A DNA stretch of 64,000 nucleotides, taken from Anaspis maculata. Taxonomy: Eukaryota; Arthropoda; Insecta; Coleoptera; Scraptiidae. Made by a program: the position numbers and the translations under genes. The notes below the pieces were generated by a model, which was not told the origin of the DNA, made no database searches, and was given only the letters and a program-made list of their open reading frames with translations. Location of the stretch: contig OX421961.1 of NCBI GenBank assembly GCA_949128115.1, positions 99,839,863 to 99,903,862 on the forward strand, read 5' to 3'. Shown in pieces: positions 33,386 to 45,490 of the stretch. The stretch's first letter is position 1. Each line of letters begins with the position of its first letter.

Positions 33386-34706
33386 GATTGAAAAAATTTG
33401 AAATGTTATGGTTTTTACAATACGAATTGTTAATAGAGCACAAGAAGGGCTAACAGAAGGGGTAATCTGAAGTTACCATAACTTCAAGAACATGGTAAGC
33501 ACATAAAGAAAACAAAAACGGTTGAAATTATAACTAAGCTGGAAAAGTTGATTCAGTGGTTAGCAATAATTATTCTTCAACTTTACCACGTCTATAGTAA
33601 AAAAAGACACGGATAATAAAATGAAACGCTGAATATGAAAACACGGATAAACACAGAAAAAAACATCAAACACGGATACTTAATAAATCGCGATGATGGA
33701 TAATGACCATGAAGAAAGGCGGATAATGACTGATAAATACCTGAAAAGAAAAACACGCATTACTTTCAAGTCATACGTATGCAGAGCGTTTCAGTGTTGG
33801 TGCTGCAAACTTCAAGGGTAGATCAAAAAATCATGACTGAAAATATACAGGATGTCTCAAAATTCGAGCCCTGGAGTCAAGGACAGTTGCTCTGTGATAA
33901 TTTTGCTCAAAAAATGTCAAAAAACATTTTAAAAGTTTTACATTTTGTATTTTTGGGAATATGATCAATTTTCGTTCTCGGTAATGAGTTTTGCAAATTC
34001 TAAAACTAACGAAAAGGCATATTTTTGGACTGTTAAGTAAAGTTTCATTTACTATACAGGATGAGCCATATACATTTTGGGAATGCCTGTTATTCAATAC
34101 AAGTTGCAAAAAAATCCATCAGAGGTTCTTACAAAATTTTCTGCGTGTATTTTCGTAGAAAACTCTATTTTCAAAATTCATGACTCGTATGAGATCAGGG
34201 TGTTTTGAAATCCAGTGCTAATTTTTTCTCCAAAGTGTCATTGAAAAAAGTTACAGGCGTACACTACAAAGTTCAATTTTTTGATGTTTTTAATTCAGAA
34301 ATTACACACGGCTGGGCCAATTTTAGACCAGAGACTCTGGTTAAAATTTGGTCCAAATTGGCTTAGCCAGACACTTTTCGAAATTGAAACTGTTAGCACA
34401 ATCTACATCTATATTTTGAAAATCTAAATCTAGGGTAGAGAATTCGACACTTAATTTTGAAGCAACCTGTAAAAAATTTTGCAATAAATTCAAGGGTTGA
34501 AAAAAAAATCTCATGAGTATGTTCTAAAATGACTTTGAAGCTCACATTGAGGTAGTTAACTTGAATACACCCTTTTTCTAATGGGAAATAATTTACACTC
34601 GAAGTTTGTCACACCATCACTGGAACACCTATACCTATCCTACTTTTTAATATCAATAAATTTCTTCGCCTTTTACTAGGAGAGTGGCAATGGCCTGGGC
34701 CGGTTT
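33386..34706. other. Decayed palindromic-element halves, no gene
   Basis: TACAGGATG at about 33845 and 34056, and TCAGGGTG at 34195, resemble the CAGGGTG terminus, but I found no mirrored right ends. The text between (long T/A-rich runs, short G/C words) has the same texture as the arms of complete elements. Confidence 0.4.
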
Positions 34707-34975
34707 TTACTGCGATTGATGGATCTTTGCTGCGGATAAGGGGCTGACAGGTGATTGAGTTGGTTGAGATGATGGTGATGGTAAGGTCGTTTTAGCAAGA
34801 ACAAGTGGGGCTTCAACCAACCCTGGCGAGCAAGTGTCGAACAGCCGTCTTACGACCGTTTTTCTCTTTTTCTCCACCTCACAATCCTCGTCCTCGCTAG
34901 TTGAAGAAACACTCCCTGATGGACAGTAGTTTGACCCCGAATCAACGTATGGCTCCTGTTCATCTTCAGACATGT
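34707..34975 (-). CDS. Acidic low-complexity coding exon, unidentified (possible transposase N terminus)
   Basis: On the minus strand a typical 3' splice site (ATAATTTTCAG) lies at about 34986, and ATG TCT GAA GAT begins at 34973. This gives about 88 residues that start MSEDEQEPYVDSGSNYCPSG, followed by an acidic STSEDEDCEVE segment, a basic KKRKTVVRRLF segment and a proline/serine-rich C terminus, then TAA. An acidic N terminus with D/Y/CPS motifs followed by a nuclear-localisation-like basic run is common in transposase-derived and nuclear proteins. No catalytic domain follows. It may be the first coding exon of a gene, or a transposon fragment. The longer frame opening at 35000 would start inside the presumed intron. 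Confidence 0.4.
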
Positions 34976-34986
34976 TGACATCATCT

Positions 34987-35464
34987 GAAAAATTATGCAA
35001 AGTAGTAGGCCTCCGGCTTCATAAACGTTTTTCATAAACGGTTGAATTTAAAACCTGTCCATGTCCCCCCCTCGCGGTGTGTTCAATAGGAAGTCTCGCC
35101 AGAAATGTGCTTTACATGCTTTAAGCGGATTGAAAAACGCGCTAATTTGTTGCTAAGAATTTGTTTACAGTTGACCGATATTGTCCTCAAATGCAATATT
35201 CGTTGAGTCGAAGTGGATAAGATTCAATTAGCGAAAAAACGAACTTATTAGAACAGCTTTTGGCAAAAGCATCCGATGGCGTCGGGATACTTTTCCCCGT
35301 CACAAGACAGAATATTATAATGGATGATTATGATGATGGGATGGATGAATTCAAGTATCATACAGGTGGTCCAGGTTGATGATCAATTAATTTTCGGAGG
35401 TGACGAAGTATAAAAAGTATGAAGGTGCTATAGACAGGGACAGCACAGCAAGGAGAAACATGTC
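34987..35464. other. No recognisable gene or element
   Basis: If the minus-strand exon ending here is real, this is its upstream intron or 5' region. Nothing else is visible. Confidence 0.3.
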
Positions 35465-35540
35465 ATCGTCTCGCCTGAGAATCGAACCAGGTCACGTGAT
35501 GATTGCTGGTCATTTACTCTGCCAACCGACCCTAGACGAC
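35465..35540 (-). repeat. Degenerate tRNA-like sequence, 76 nt (tRNA relic or SINE head)
   Basis: Read on the minus strand the ends GTCGTCT and AGACGAT form a 7-bp acceptor-like stem. TCGGTTGGCAGAGT resembles an A-box/D-arm, and GGTTCGATTCT is a good B box. A possible anticodon loop CCAGCAA would give AGC (alanine), but position 33 is C instead of U and the T-stem is poorly paired. A functional tRNA is unlikely; a tRNA pseudogene or SINE head fits. Confidence 0.4.
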
Positions 35541-36729
35541 AGATTCCGGAACAACAAACCATGTTGTAAACTAATTACTAAATTAAACATAAATAGTACA
35601 TGATAAGATCTAGAGCTGACATTACAGTAGGCAATTTTTATTGCACGCATGCGCAGATCAAGCCATTTCAATCAGATGGTGCAATATTTGCTGCACTGCC
35701 GAAATACTTGTCCGGCGCAATTTTCAATGGCACCAACGCCAACGTGTTATGTGCGGAAGGCACGGGCAAAAGGCTGACATTTTTTTCAAATGTTGGCAAA
35801 CATGCTACAAGAATAATTCAATTGTCAGCTGTAATACAGCAAGCAATTGAACTTGCAGCATGAAAAATTGCAACAAATTGCAGTAGCAAAAATTGCCTGC
35901 TGTAAAGTTCAGTTGAATAAAGTATTTCAGTGCGAGGTCAGCTTCAAATTTAATTGGAAGTTGATTCAAAATAGAAAAATCGGCCCTAGAAAACATAACA
36001 CTACTAACTATGGTGACGTGGGTCTGTCAGACTACTCGGAAGAAAACTAAGGCTTTTCTATAAAAATTTGATAAATATTTAGAATGGCTTTTATGTACAT
36101 TTTTGGTTATCTCACTATATTGTTGACTCAATAACATAAAAATACTGATAGATAATACTTTGATATACTTAAGTTATTGAACTGGTTGTCAATTTAAAAA
36201 AAAAAAGAACATGATACTTGAAAATTTAAAATCAGCAACTCGAAAGCTATAATGCACAATTTATTTATTTTTATCGAAGAACTTCAACAATATAAAAACG
36301 AAAAAAAAGTCAGCACTTGTCAATCTCATAAGCATAAGAAGTCCATTTTAGTCTGGTAGAGTTTTGTACAACTACAACTTCATTTATACCTAGTTATTTC
36401 AACAATAACATATTCTGATATGACACTGGAACTGGCACTGTACAACAATATCAGCGAGGTTTGAAGGTACATCATATAAGGGGGTGAAGATAAAATGGGA
36501 ACTTTTTAATACATATGGCTTACAAGTTTGAGAAGTCTGACAGACTCCGCCTCACCTGTTACGGATTAATATTCAGTTATTTAACGAAACACATCAAGTG
36601 AAACGGAGAATACTTACAAGAAGATTCCGGGCGAGAGATTGAGTGAAGGTCGGTGGTGGTAGAAGGAACGCTTAAAACGATAATGAACAGTATTAGTGTA
36701 TGTACCTACTCAAATAATCAATGAATAAT
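35541..36729. other. No recognisable gene; GCAATT-rich stretch
   Basis: 35630-35930 carries many GCAATT/AATTGC words in both orientations (for example CAATTGTCAGCTGTAATACA and TGCAACAAATTGCAGTAGCA), which may be a decayed inverted-repeat element. The remainder is AT-rich and featureless. Confidence 0.3.
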
Positions 36730-37186
36730 TAGTAAAGGTTTTGGGACAAAATAGTGACCTTTTCTTTTATTGCTTACGAAGAAATGAGCGATTACTCGTG
36801 AACGGTGCATCCTACAAAAAAAATGCAAGGGGCATAAAAGTTTAGTCTTGAACAAGTCTATATAAATGTGCAAAAAAAAATACGAACAGATTGCAGACTT
36901 TTTTTTCTGACAGTTCAACCTACCCCAACTCCCTCTAACTCCGCCGCCACTGACCAGATTTGTTTGAAATTTTGCGTTAACATTTGCGATGTTGAGTAAC
37001 CATTCTACACCAAATTTGAAGTTCTTCACCTTGACAGTTCTTGAGCAAATAATTAAAAACGATCTTTGAGGGGCTGTAACTCCCTTAGGAAGCAATTTAG
37101 GAAAAAATGTTACTCCCACTTTTTGACATACTTTATTAAGAGGAATCACCTCACGAAATTTTATGCAAGGTCACTGAAACACCCTG
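36730..37186. mobile_element. Half of a CAGGGTG-type element (right terminus only)
   Basis: The right end TCACTGAAACACCCTG is followed by TATA at 37187. Internally it carries a CCGCCACTGACC word (36942) and TTGAGGGGCTGTAACTCCC (37057), which match the internal boxes of the complete palindromes. The left arm and terminus were not found. Confidence 0.5.
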
Positions 37187-38238
37187 TATACTATTTAGAT
37201 AGATACCTACTATAGACGTTTGAAACGGTTTTGGAACACAAAACTTGAGTATACAGGCCATACTATTTTTAAGAACCGAATCTTGTTGATTGCTCACACG
37301 GATAAGAACAGGAAAAAGGTCCTGATACAGAAAATCATATTTAAAAATGAACGCACTTTTTGAAGCCCCGAAAAAAACCGGTTTTTTTTTTATTTACTCC
37401 AGATTGGAATTTAGCGCGGCTATTCAATAAAGAGACTTGTTCATAATATCAAACCAAGCAAAAGTACCCCTGCCCTGGTAAAAAAAAATGAAAGGAGAAA
37501 ACAGCTATCGAACGGTAAGATAAAAAAGGGAGAATTCCATTTGAAAAAAAATGACTCGACGTTTTGAAATTTGCGAAGTTCGAAAAAAAGTTTCATTTGA
37601 CGATTTTTACAATGAGATGATTTTCAAAAAAATCGAGGTTGTCTAGGAAAATCCAAATTTCCCTGGCAAAAGTTCCAATTTCCTTCAAATTATTTTCAGA
37701 CTCCTTCATTTTATCTTTCCACCTGTTTCCCACCCGATGGGACGTTCCGAACAAAAATTTCCATAGGATCCTCTGGATTTTTGGGGTGACACAACATTTT
37801 TTTGGAAACAAAATCATTTTTGTAGTTTATGATTCACTCTATATAGAAAACCGAAACTCAATACACATAAGTGGTTATAATAAGTGCATGGTTGATATTT
37901 TACACTCATTATTTTGCCATGAACAATTTATTCAAGTCTTTTGAAATAACGAAAATAGAAGGGCTTTAACCTTTGTCCCTCCGAGGTGTCTTCAGAACTT
38001 CATAGGACATGGAATGTTTTCAACAATTTTCCGAAATTCTACTGCACTTCCAACATAACACACTTTCAAAGTGGTCCGACAATGATTTTGAATCACCTGT
38101 ATTATTACACATAAAATTGTGATGGAGTATCAAAAAATTACAGAAAAATTATAAAGGATTAGTTTTTGATTTTCCAAAATAATTGAAAGGGGAAGCAATT
38201 AGTAGGGGAGAGAGGGCAATCTCGTGTGAACACCTGGA
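37187..38238. other. Decayed repeat sequence, no gene
   Basis: 37965-38100 resembles the right arm of the palindrome at 56230-56862 (AACGAAAATAGAAG, GTTTTCAACAATTTTCC and a TTTGAATCACCTGTAT end). The remainder is AT-rich without a supported frame. Confidence 0.4.
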
Positions 38239-38349
38239 TAGGCTGTCTGATTTCTACATGATTCGAGTGGGCTGTGTTTCTGGTCGCCATCGGCCGATCG
38301 CGGCCTGAATCGCAGCCCACTAGAATCATGTAGAAATCAGACAGCCTAT
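38239..38349. repeat. Short inverted-repeat element, 111 bp
   Basis: ATAGGCTGTCTGATTTCTAC and ATGATTCGAGTGGGCTG pair almost perfectly with CAGCCCACTAGAATCATG and TAGAAATCAGACAGCCTAT. About 37 nt per arm around a GC-rich loop. Confidence 0.85.
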
Positions 38350-38449
38350 ACCTACCCGAGAGGAAATGCGCCATCGTATTATTGGGTGTATGGGTGTATG
38401 GAACTGTTCAAACTCCACGTCGGTCGCGCACGGCCCTATGAGAAATAAC

Positions 38450-38600
38450 CTATCATTACCGGTTGAGGGAAAGAATCCCTCGACTTGAGGTGCAGATTTG
38501 CTCGACATGACGTGGATTTGTCGAGGTATCCCACGAAAATAGCTCGACAAATCAAGATAAGTAGGTACGTGAATTTTTTGTCGAGCTATCCCACGAAAAT
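38450..38600. repeat. Dispersed repeat B, copy 2 (inverse orientation)
   Basis: CATTACCGGTTGAGGGAAAG, GAATCCCTCGACTTGAGGTG and GAAAATAGCTCGACAAATCA are the complement of the repeat at 29880-30010. A partial further copy of GTCGAGCTATCCCACGAAAA follows at about 38580. Confidence 0.75.
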
Positions 38601-40600
38601 AACTCGACTTAATTATTTTGCCAAGGACGCGCTAACCTTTCGCAATATAACAATAAAATGAAATTATTTCAATAAAATTATTTCATGTGAAGCTTGTGCC
38701 AACCACAGAGGTGCCAACCTAAATTCAGGAATCAACTTTTCTGTTATTCTTGAAATAAATTGTCGAAATTGTGTAAATTGAACTAAATTGTCGTTTATTA
38801 TTCAAGATCACGGTTATACCTACTTGGAATAGTCAAAAAATTATCCTTGCTTGCCTTGAAAAAGGAGTTCTCAAATGGTTTTGTTGCTATACCTACAGTT
38901 AGCTCATCCCCACTTGTTTAACATGTCAAATGTTCTTTGCCAAAAAGGCGTTTTAAGCAATTCGTGCACGGGGCATTCATTCTGATAGATAGCACATCAA
39001 CCAACAAGACAATAACACCACCGAAATAAACATTGAACAAGTGCCGCCTCTCTGATACCGCTGGGCCAATCAAAGCTCGTCGCTTACTTGTGCCGCGATA
39101 ATTTAAAATTTATCAACCCGTATCTGGCTTTTTTACAAGTAGTAAGAAATGATGCGTTGAAAATTTTTGTCTGTGCTGCAGCCACGCAGCTCCCCTCACA
39201 AGCCTCCACTATGAAAAGCAAAAAAAAAAAGTCACTAAATGGCCGTATGGTTACAGGGGACGTTTGGAAACAAAGCTTACTTACCTGGAATTTTGAATTT
39301 CTTCGGCGCCGGAAGCCATTATTCCTAATGATCCAGAAGTGGGCAGTTGAACGATCGTGGTTACACAAGATGATCAAACCAAACACCGATTACACTTCCA
39401 CTGTCGAAAACCGAAACCACTGCTAATGCCAAATGCCAAAATGGTGACGGACGGCGTGCAGAGACTACAAAGCCGGCATCGAAGTTCGAAGTGCCCCCTC
39501 TAATTGCGCACTTGCGTAGGCGGGCTGGCGGGGTAGGTAATATGGTGGTTTTTCTTGCAAAGAAGTTTCTGGGAACGGTCCAGACAGGCTTCAGGTCCCT
39601 TCCTCCATGCGATCTGATCTGTTGTCTCTGTCTTGGGCAAGCCATCCATTTTGGCACACAAAGACACCACAGCGACAGCCGTTGCAAAAAAGGATAAAGG
39701 GCAGAGAGGGGATAGGGGCAGCACGTAACTGCACTAACGAACTCTTTTTAGCCTTTATCTCTGGGGTATGCTACGTTTTCCTCGAATTTGAACTTTATTA
39801 TAAGTGGAATAGCAAGAAACCGGATGGATGGATGAATGGATTTGAACCAAATTTCGTATAGGCATTGGCATTGATAGGTAGGTACTTATTAGGTGCCAAC
39901 ATAAGAGGTATATAATAGGAATAGGTACCACCACCAAGGGCACCACAAGGAGCGAACATCACGGCACAGTTCATACAGAAATAATGGGTAGGTAAATTTC
40001 AAATTGCAATGCGCAAACTATTGAAAAAAAGTTAAAGCCAATAATTACTGTTTTGGTTATGGTTACCTATATCTCCGAAAAACTTTCTGTCGACGCATTT
40101 GGGTACCTCTCACGCTTTTAAATCAATTTCATTTATTTATCGAATTTGTTTTCGAAACATCGACGTTTAGATCACAAATAATTACCACATGACCCCGTTC
40201 CCCGCTTCTTAGTAGGTAGGTACCATTTTGCTGGTGAAATTGTTGAAAATAAAGATGATTTATTGATGTTTTGCTTGAATATTGCAGCTTACACAAGTCA
40301 AATAAATATGTATAACATCAGGATAAAACTATATACATCAGGTATATAGAAAATCTATCAATGAATAACAATAGCAGTAACGAATGAATGAATAATAATA
40401 AATAAAAAGATTAGTAATACATAAAATTTGCTCATGTATGTACCAATACAGAGATCTTCACATTCAACAGTTTAAAACAATAATATCCCTAGGAATAACA
40501 AAAGTTTCCGACAATGTTCAATATTGTACATCCAAGATTGAATGATTTGAAAACTCCGAAATGGAATAAAAAGAGTTACACAGAAGGTATTCTCTCAACC
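38601..40600. other. No recognisable gene or element
   Basis: 39000-39700 is GC-richer than the background and could hold an untranslated first exon or promoter, but I see no supported coding frame, core promoter or repeat. 40260-40560 is AT-rich. Confidence 0.35.
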
Positions 40601-41280
40601 TTATAGTATATTGGAAATAGAAAAAAATAGGTGCTTTGCTGGAATTAATTCAAACAAAAACGATTTTTTTACCAATGCAAGCTTACAGTCCCTTCTTCAA
40701 CATATCAAAAGTCCTAAACTCTGGGACTGCTACAAATCAGTATACAGGGTGAAAGTTTATTATTTTTCTCTACTTTCATTTTTTCTTGAAAAACTGATGA
40801 CCGAAAATAACGGTTTTAGGCTAGTTTGATAGGCCATAGTCTTCCAATAGACATATAAAAAATATATTACTCAGCAACTGCTGCGTATCAAGTTACAGGG
40901 TGAAAACTATTTTTCATCTTCAATTTTTTTTCTTGGTGGAACCGAGGGTGTGGAACGTGGAACTGATCTAGATTGAAGCCGGTTCCAGTTCTTTTGCAAG
41001 CTTATAATATCATACTGAACATATAAAAAGGCCCCGTCTCTGCATCTGCTGCTTTTCAATTTACAGGGTGAAAAGTCATTTCCACGTTTCAATTTTTTTC
41101 TTGGTGAAATCGGATCACACAACAATTGCGATTGGTTTTTCTGTAAATTTGAGGTTTCTAGTCAAACATATCAAAATTATACATTTTTGCTACAGCTACG
41201 TTTTTATTTAAAAATTTAAATGTTTGGTTGAGTTCCAAGATTTTTTGAATTTTTGATGCAATATGTATACCTAGTGATGC

Positions 41281-41405
41281 CGCGAGACGAGACTTAAGGG
41301 TAGTCTCGTCTCGTCTTGACCTAAACAAGACGAGACAGAGGCAAGGTCTCGTCTCAAGGCCTAAAAGTCTCGTCTCGTCTCGTCTCGTCTCGAAAAGTCT
41401 CGTCT
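41281..41405. repeat. (TCTCG)n-rich simple repeat
   Basis: Alternating GAGACGAGAC and GTCTCGTCTC runs, including five consecutive GTCTC units at 41371-41394. Self-complementary in several ways. Confidence 0.85.
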
Positions 41406-43433
41406 GGTGTATATTTATATACAGGTGTCTCAAAAGTAACGCATTCCGACAGTACTACGGTATATGGAAACTTCTATGAAGCCCACAAAAAATGATGAAA
41501 AAAATTCTCGACTTTTACTTTTGAAGTTATGAAGGGTCAAAGGGTAAGAGATACGAGGTCGGTTAAATTAGAAAAAAGTTGCGCATTTTTGTGGCAATTG
41601 AGAATCTGAGAAGAAACTTTGAATATTTTGATTGGTTCCCGATTTATTACGAAAAAACTGAAAATTCTGATTTCAGAAATTATGTTTCATCTTTCCAACC
41701 ATTCAAGCTATTTCAATCAAACTTGGTAGTTTTATGTTTTTGATGACTCTGAGTCGAATAACGTTGACAGAAATTTTCCAGGCCTTCTAGATTTCAAATT
41801 ATGATAGTCGAATTTTTTTCTCATTGCCGCCATATTGGATTTTTGCACTAATAGATAGAGAAAAAAATTAGCTTTCCGAATTAATAACCAACATGCTCTT
41901 TTTATGACATTTTTAGCGTCAAATTTTGAAATTTTCGTAACTTATTGACAAAATCGGGAATGCTTTGAAAAACAATTAAAATATTATCAATAGCAACAAC
42001 AAAAAAGTGATGGATGGTGTTCAATTGACGTATCTAACTTCTTAATCGTGTTTTGTGCTTGTTTGTACCAAGAGTTCATAAATTAAATGAGTCAAGGGTG
42101 TCTCTGAGTCTAAAAACGTCTGTCAGTATGTTTAATTGTTTATATGTTCAGTATGACATTATAAGCTTGCAAAAGAACTGGAACCGGCTTCAATCTAGAT
42201 TAGTTCCACCAAGAAAAACAAGTGAGTATGCCTTCACGTGCGTGAGTCTCAGTAGCGCATTTTCTCAAAGAGGCATATTGTGAACGTGAAAAAATTTGGT
42301 TGCAGGAGAAGCACCATTCCTTGCCCACTTTCTTTATTCGAATCTCATTGTGATATTGTGTTATCAGAATGGGGTACTTGCCAATGAAATAGATTTGAAT
42401 GAAAATTCTTTCACTCATCAATATATTTTTTTGTTTGAGGGCGGGAGCTGGGAGCGGCGACTAATCAACAGTAGTCTATTCTTTCCCATTTTTAGTCGGC
42501 TATCCATATAGCGAAAGAATTAGATCGCTTTGTCTTATGGGTTTATGTTTTTCATTTATCTCTTACTTTGAGGGCAGCGTGTGGGGGTGGCAGCATTCGG
42601 CAAAGTAACTGTTGCACAGTTTGAGTTTAGAGTTTCTGAATGTTTAAGGAAATATGACAATCAGTGAAAATTGTGAAAGTTGTATTTTTTTGTTTGGGGG
42701 CGGGAGATGGAGGCGGCGACTAATCAAAAGTGACCTATCTCTTCCCATTTTTAGTCAGCTATCTATATAGCGGAACAATTTGATCGCTATGTCTTCAGGG
42801 TTTACATTCATCTCTTACTTTGGGGGCGGCGTGTGAGAGCGGCAGAGTTTGTCAAAGAAACTCTCCCACAGTTTGAGTTGGGAATTTCTGAATGTTTGAG
42901 GTAACATTAAAATGTAATTCAGTGGAAATTATTGAAAGTTGCACTTTTTTTCTTTTGGAGGTGGAAGTTGGAGGCGGCGCCATGCCAAAGGTAGCCTATT
43001 CTTTCCCATTTTTAGTTAGCTATCCATATAGCGAAAGAATTAGATCGTTATGTCTTCGGGTTTATGTTTTTCATTCATCTCTCACTTTGAGGGCAGCGTG
43101 TGGGGGCGGCAGCATTCGGCAAAGTAACTGTTGCACAGTTTGAGTTGGGGGTTTCTAAATGTGAGGGAAATATGACAATCAGTGAAAATTGTGAAAGTTG
43201 CATTTTTTTTTGTTTGGAGGCGGCAGCTGGAGGCGGCGGCTGATCAAATGTGGCCTATATTTTTCCAATTTTAGTGAGCTATCAATATAGTGAAAGAATT
43301 AGATCGCTATGTTTTCAGGTTCATGTTTTACATTTACCTCTCACTTTGGGGGCGGCGTGTGGGAGCGGCAGAGTTTGGCAAAGAAATTCTTGCACAGTTT
43401 GAGTCAAAAGTTTCTGAATGTTCGAGGTAACAG

Positions 43434-44730
43434 TAGGTTTGTTTTGGCAGCGAGTTGCGGACGGTTTGCTAACTGTGATTCAGCGCGCATACTCGACTCC
43501 AACCAGTTTTCAAGTGGTTGGAAAGTTTTTGCTGCAAGAACGCGTAGCGAGCGGTTCCAGTTGAAACTAGGGACACAACAACTTATCAAGTTTTCCCCGC
43601 CAAGCCGAGGTCTTATTTATGGGGTTTCTGATGCGACTAAAAAAGTTGTCGACGGAAATCGGTTTTATTTTATTTTTTTCGTCAAGTACAAACTCATCCA
43701 AAAAGAAAATGTACAGACATTGCTATCAAATTTTTTCTTTTTTTCTTTTTTCTTTGTCTTTGGGGCTGAAGTCAATGCCATCATAATCAATTCATACTTT
43801 GTTTTTTTTTTCTCGTCTGTTACTACATTATTTTTACCCTTACTTAATTTCACTTCTTTTTACTACTGTAAGCAATCATTGTGTACCATATATTGGTGAA
43901 GACAATAAATGATGTTATGTTATGTTATGTTATGTTGCTATCAAATTTTGAAAATTTCCAAAATATTTTAGAAATATTTGAATTTGATTTTTGAAAATTC
44001 AAGAATTAGATAGCATTGACAATGTATTTTTCCTCAAGAAAGTCGCATGCAATTTGAACTTTCTATTTAAAAAAAAAAAGGTACCAAAAATGACTTCTAC
44101 TGATTCACTTTTTCATGTCTACGAGAAATCATTTTTGGTGCCTTTTTTTTGAAAATAAAAAGTTCATATTTGGCATGCGACTTTCTTGAGGAAAGATACA
44201 TTGTCGATGCTATCTAGTTTTTGAATTTTCAAAAATCAAAATCAAAAATGTTCAAAATTTGATAGCAATATCCGTACATTTTCTTTTTGAAGGAGTTTCT
44301 ACTTGACGAAAAAAAAAAATAAAACCGATTCCCGTCAACAACTTTGTTAGTCGCATCAGAAACCCCTTAATAAATTTACCGAATTAATGTAAATATGTAA
44401 CGTTCAGCAGGTAAAACTATTTTAAATTCACCTCGAAAATGCGTCTTTATTTACCTTTACTGTCACACTGTCACATTACGCGCCACGCCATCAGTCAAAG
44501 ATCGCCCGATTGCGAAGAAAGGCGTACGCATGCGTCTGATCACCAGTTTCTTTTTAATTCTCAAACTCCTCTGACCGTCCACAAACTGTTTTCGAACCGT
44601 TGGAGGCACCTGCCCAAACAGCTTACCAACAGTTGGCAACTCGAGGTTTACACTGCCCGAACGGCTTAACGGAAGCGCGCAGAATCCAAACGGTTGGAAA
44701 CGGTTGTGTATCGCTGCCAAAACAAACCTA
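43434..44730. mobile_element. Foldback-type DNA element, 1.3 kb, inserted in the tandem array
   Basis: TAGGTTTGTTTTGGCAGCGA at 43434 is exactly complementary to the last 20 nt ending at 44730. Further in, TTGTCGACGGAAATCGGTTT with its partner near 44330, and GCTATCAAATTTTGAAAA with its partner near 44255, are mirrored, and so are two blocks at the centre (TTTCTTGAGGAAAGATACAT near 44190 against TGTATTTTTCCTCAAGAAAG near 44022). Flanks are GTAACAG on the left and GTATCAG on the right, a possible 7-bp target duplication with one change; TA at both edges is the alternative. Confidence 0.8.
43735..43934 (+). mobile_element. 5'-truncated non-LTR retrotransposon tail, 200 bp, 15-bp target duplication
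   Basis: The 15-nt TTGCTATCAAATTTT occurs at 43720-43734 and again at 43935-43949. Between them lies a T-rich segment ending AATAAATG and then five TTATG-type pentamers, a repetitive 3' tail typical of target-primed reverse transcription. The opposite arm of the host foldback has the uninterrupted site. Confidence 0.8.
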
Positions 44731-45467
44731 GTATCAGCTAAATCAGTGACAATTGTTGAAAGTTGCACTTTTTTTTCTTTTGGGGGCGGAAGCTGGAGGC
44801 GGCGCCATATCAAAAGTAGCCTATCCTTTTCCATTTTTAGTCAGCTATCCATATAGCGAAAAACTTGGATCGCTTTGTCTTTGGGTTCATGTTTTTCATT
44901 TATCTCTTACTTTGGGGGCGGCGTGTGGGAGCGGCAGCGTTCGGCTGAGCAAATGTTGCACAATTTGAGTTGGCAGTTTCTAAATGTTCAAGGGAACATC
45001 TCAATCAGTAACATTTGTGAAAGTTGCACTTTTTATCATTTGGGGGCAGAATCTGGGGGCGGGGACTAACCAAAAGTAGCATATCCTTCCCCATTTTTAG
45101 TCAGCTATTAATATACCGAAAGAATCAGATCGCTATGTCTTCGGGTTTATGTTTTTCATTTTAAAGTGATTGGGGGCGGTTATTAGCAGTTTTTTTATGT
45201 CGGCGGCGCATATCGATGACGGAATGTTTCTTGGCTTACGTTTATAAGTGGCAACTATGTATTATTTAAAAAAATGATAACATCAGAGCATCAGGTCTGG
45301 TAGAAAGTGCAATATTATGTTATTTCAAGTTTATCGGGGGCGGTTTTCTCTATGTTGGCGGCGCAATATGGATATCCAATATAGCCTAGCCCTCCTTTGG
45401 GAGTGGCAGCTATGTAACAGCGAAAAAATTAGAAAGCTAGGTCGTCTAGTTTGGGAGGAGTTCGAGG

Positions 45468-45490
45468 AACGGACGGACGGACGGACGGAC
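45468..45490. repeat. (GGAC)n microsatellite
   Basis: Five GGAC units within GAACGGACGGACGGACGGAC and beyond. The complementary CCGT run recurs in the large array at about 49345 and 50938. Confidence 0.9.

Larger units (their letters stand above)
42428..45170. repeat. ~260-bp tandem array, about six units, interrupted by a transposon
   Basis: Each unit has a T-run, a GGGGGCGGAAGCTGGAGGCG-like box, CCCATTTTTAGTCAGCTATC, ATATAGCGAAAGAATTAGAT and CTTTGGGGGCGGCGTGTG. Units begin near 42428, 42690, 42947, 43205, then 44766 and 45029. Between the fourth and fifth units the array is split by the element at 43434-44730. GGCGGC-rich boxes make it locally GC-rich. Frames found here repeat with the unit and are not genes. 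Confidence 0.88.

Noticed and set aside
35465..35540. Functional tRNA-Ala (AGC)
   Set aside because: Position 33 is C and the T-stem is poorly paired, so a working tRNA is unlikely despite the acceptor stem and B box.
36718..37149. 143-codon minus-strand frame
   Set aside because: No motif or family resemblance, no splice or start context, and it lies in a decayed CAGGGTG element.
39084..39861. Overlapping frames of 70-110 codons in the GC-richer 39-kb region
   Set aside because: Frames on both strands overlap without codon or motif support; higher GC alone lengthens chance frames.
43309..43899. 196-codon frame in the 43-kb region
   Set aside because: It spans array DNA, a transposon end and a retrotransposon tail, three unrelated pieces; a single protein is not credible.
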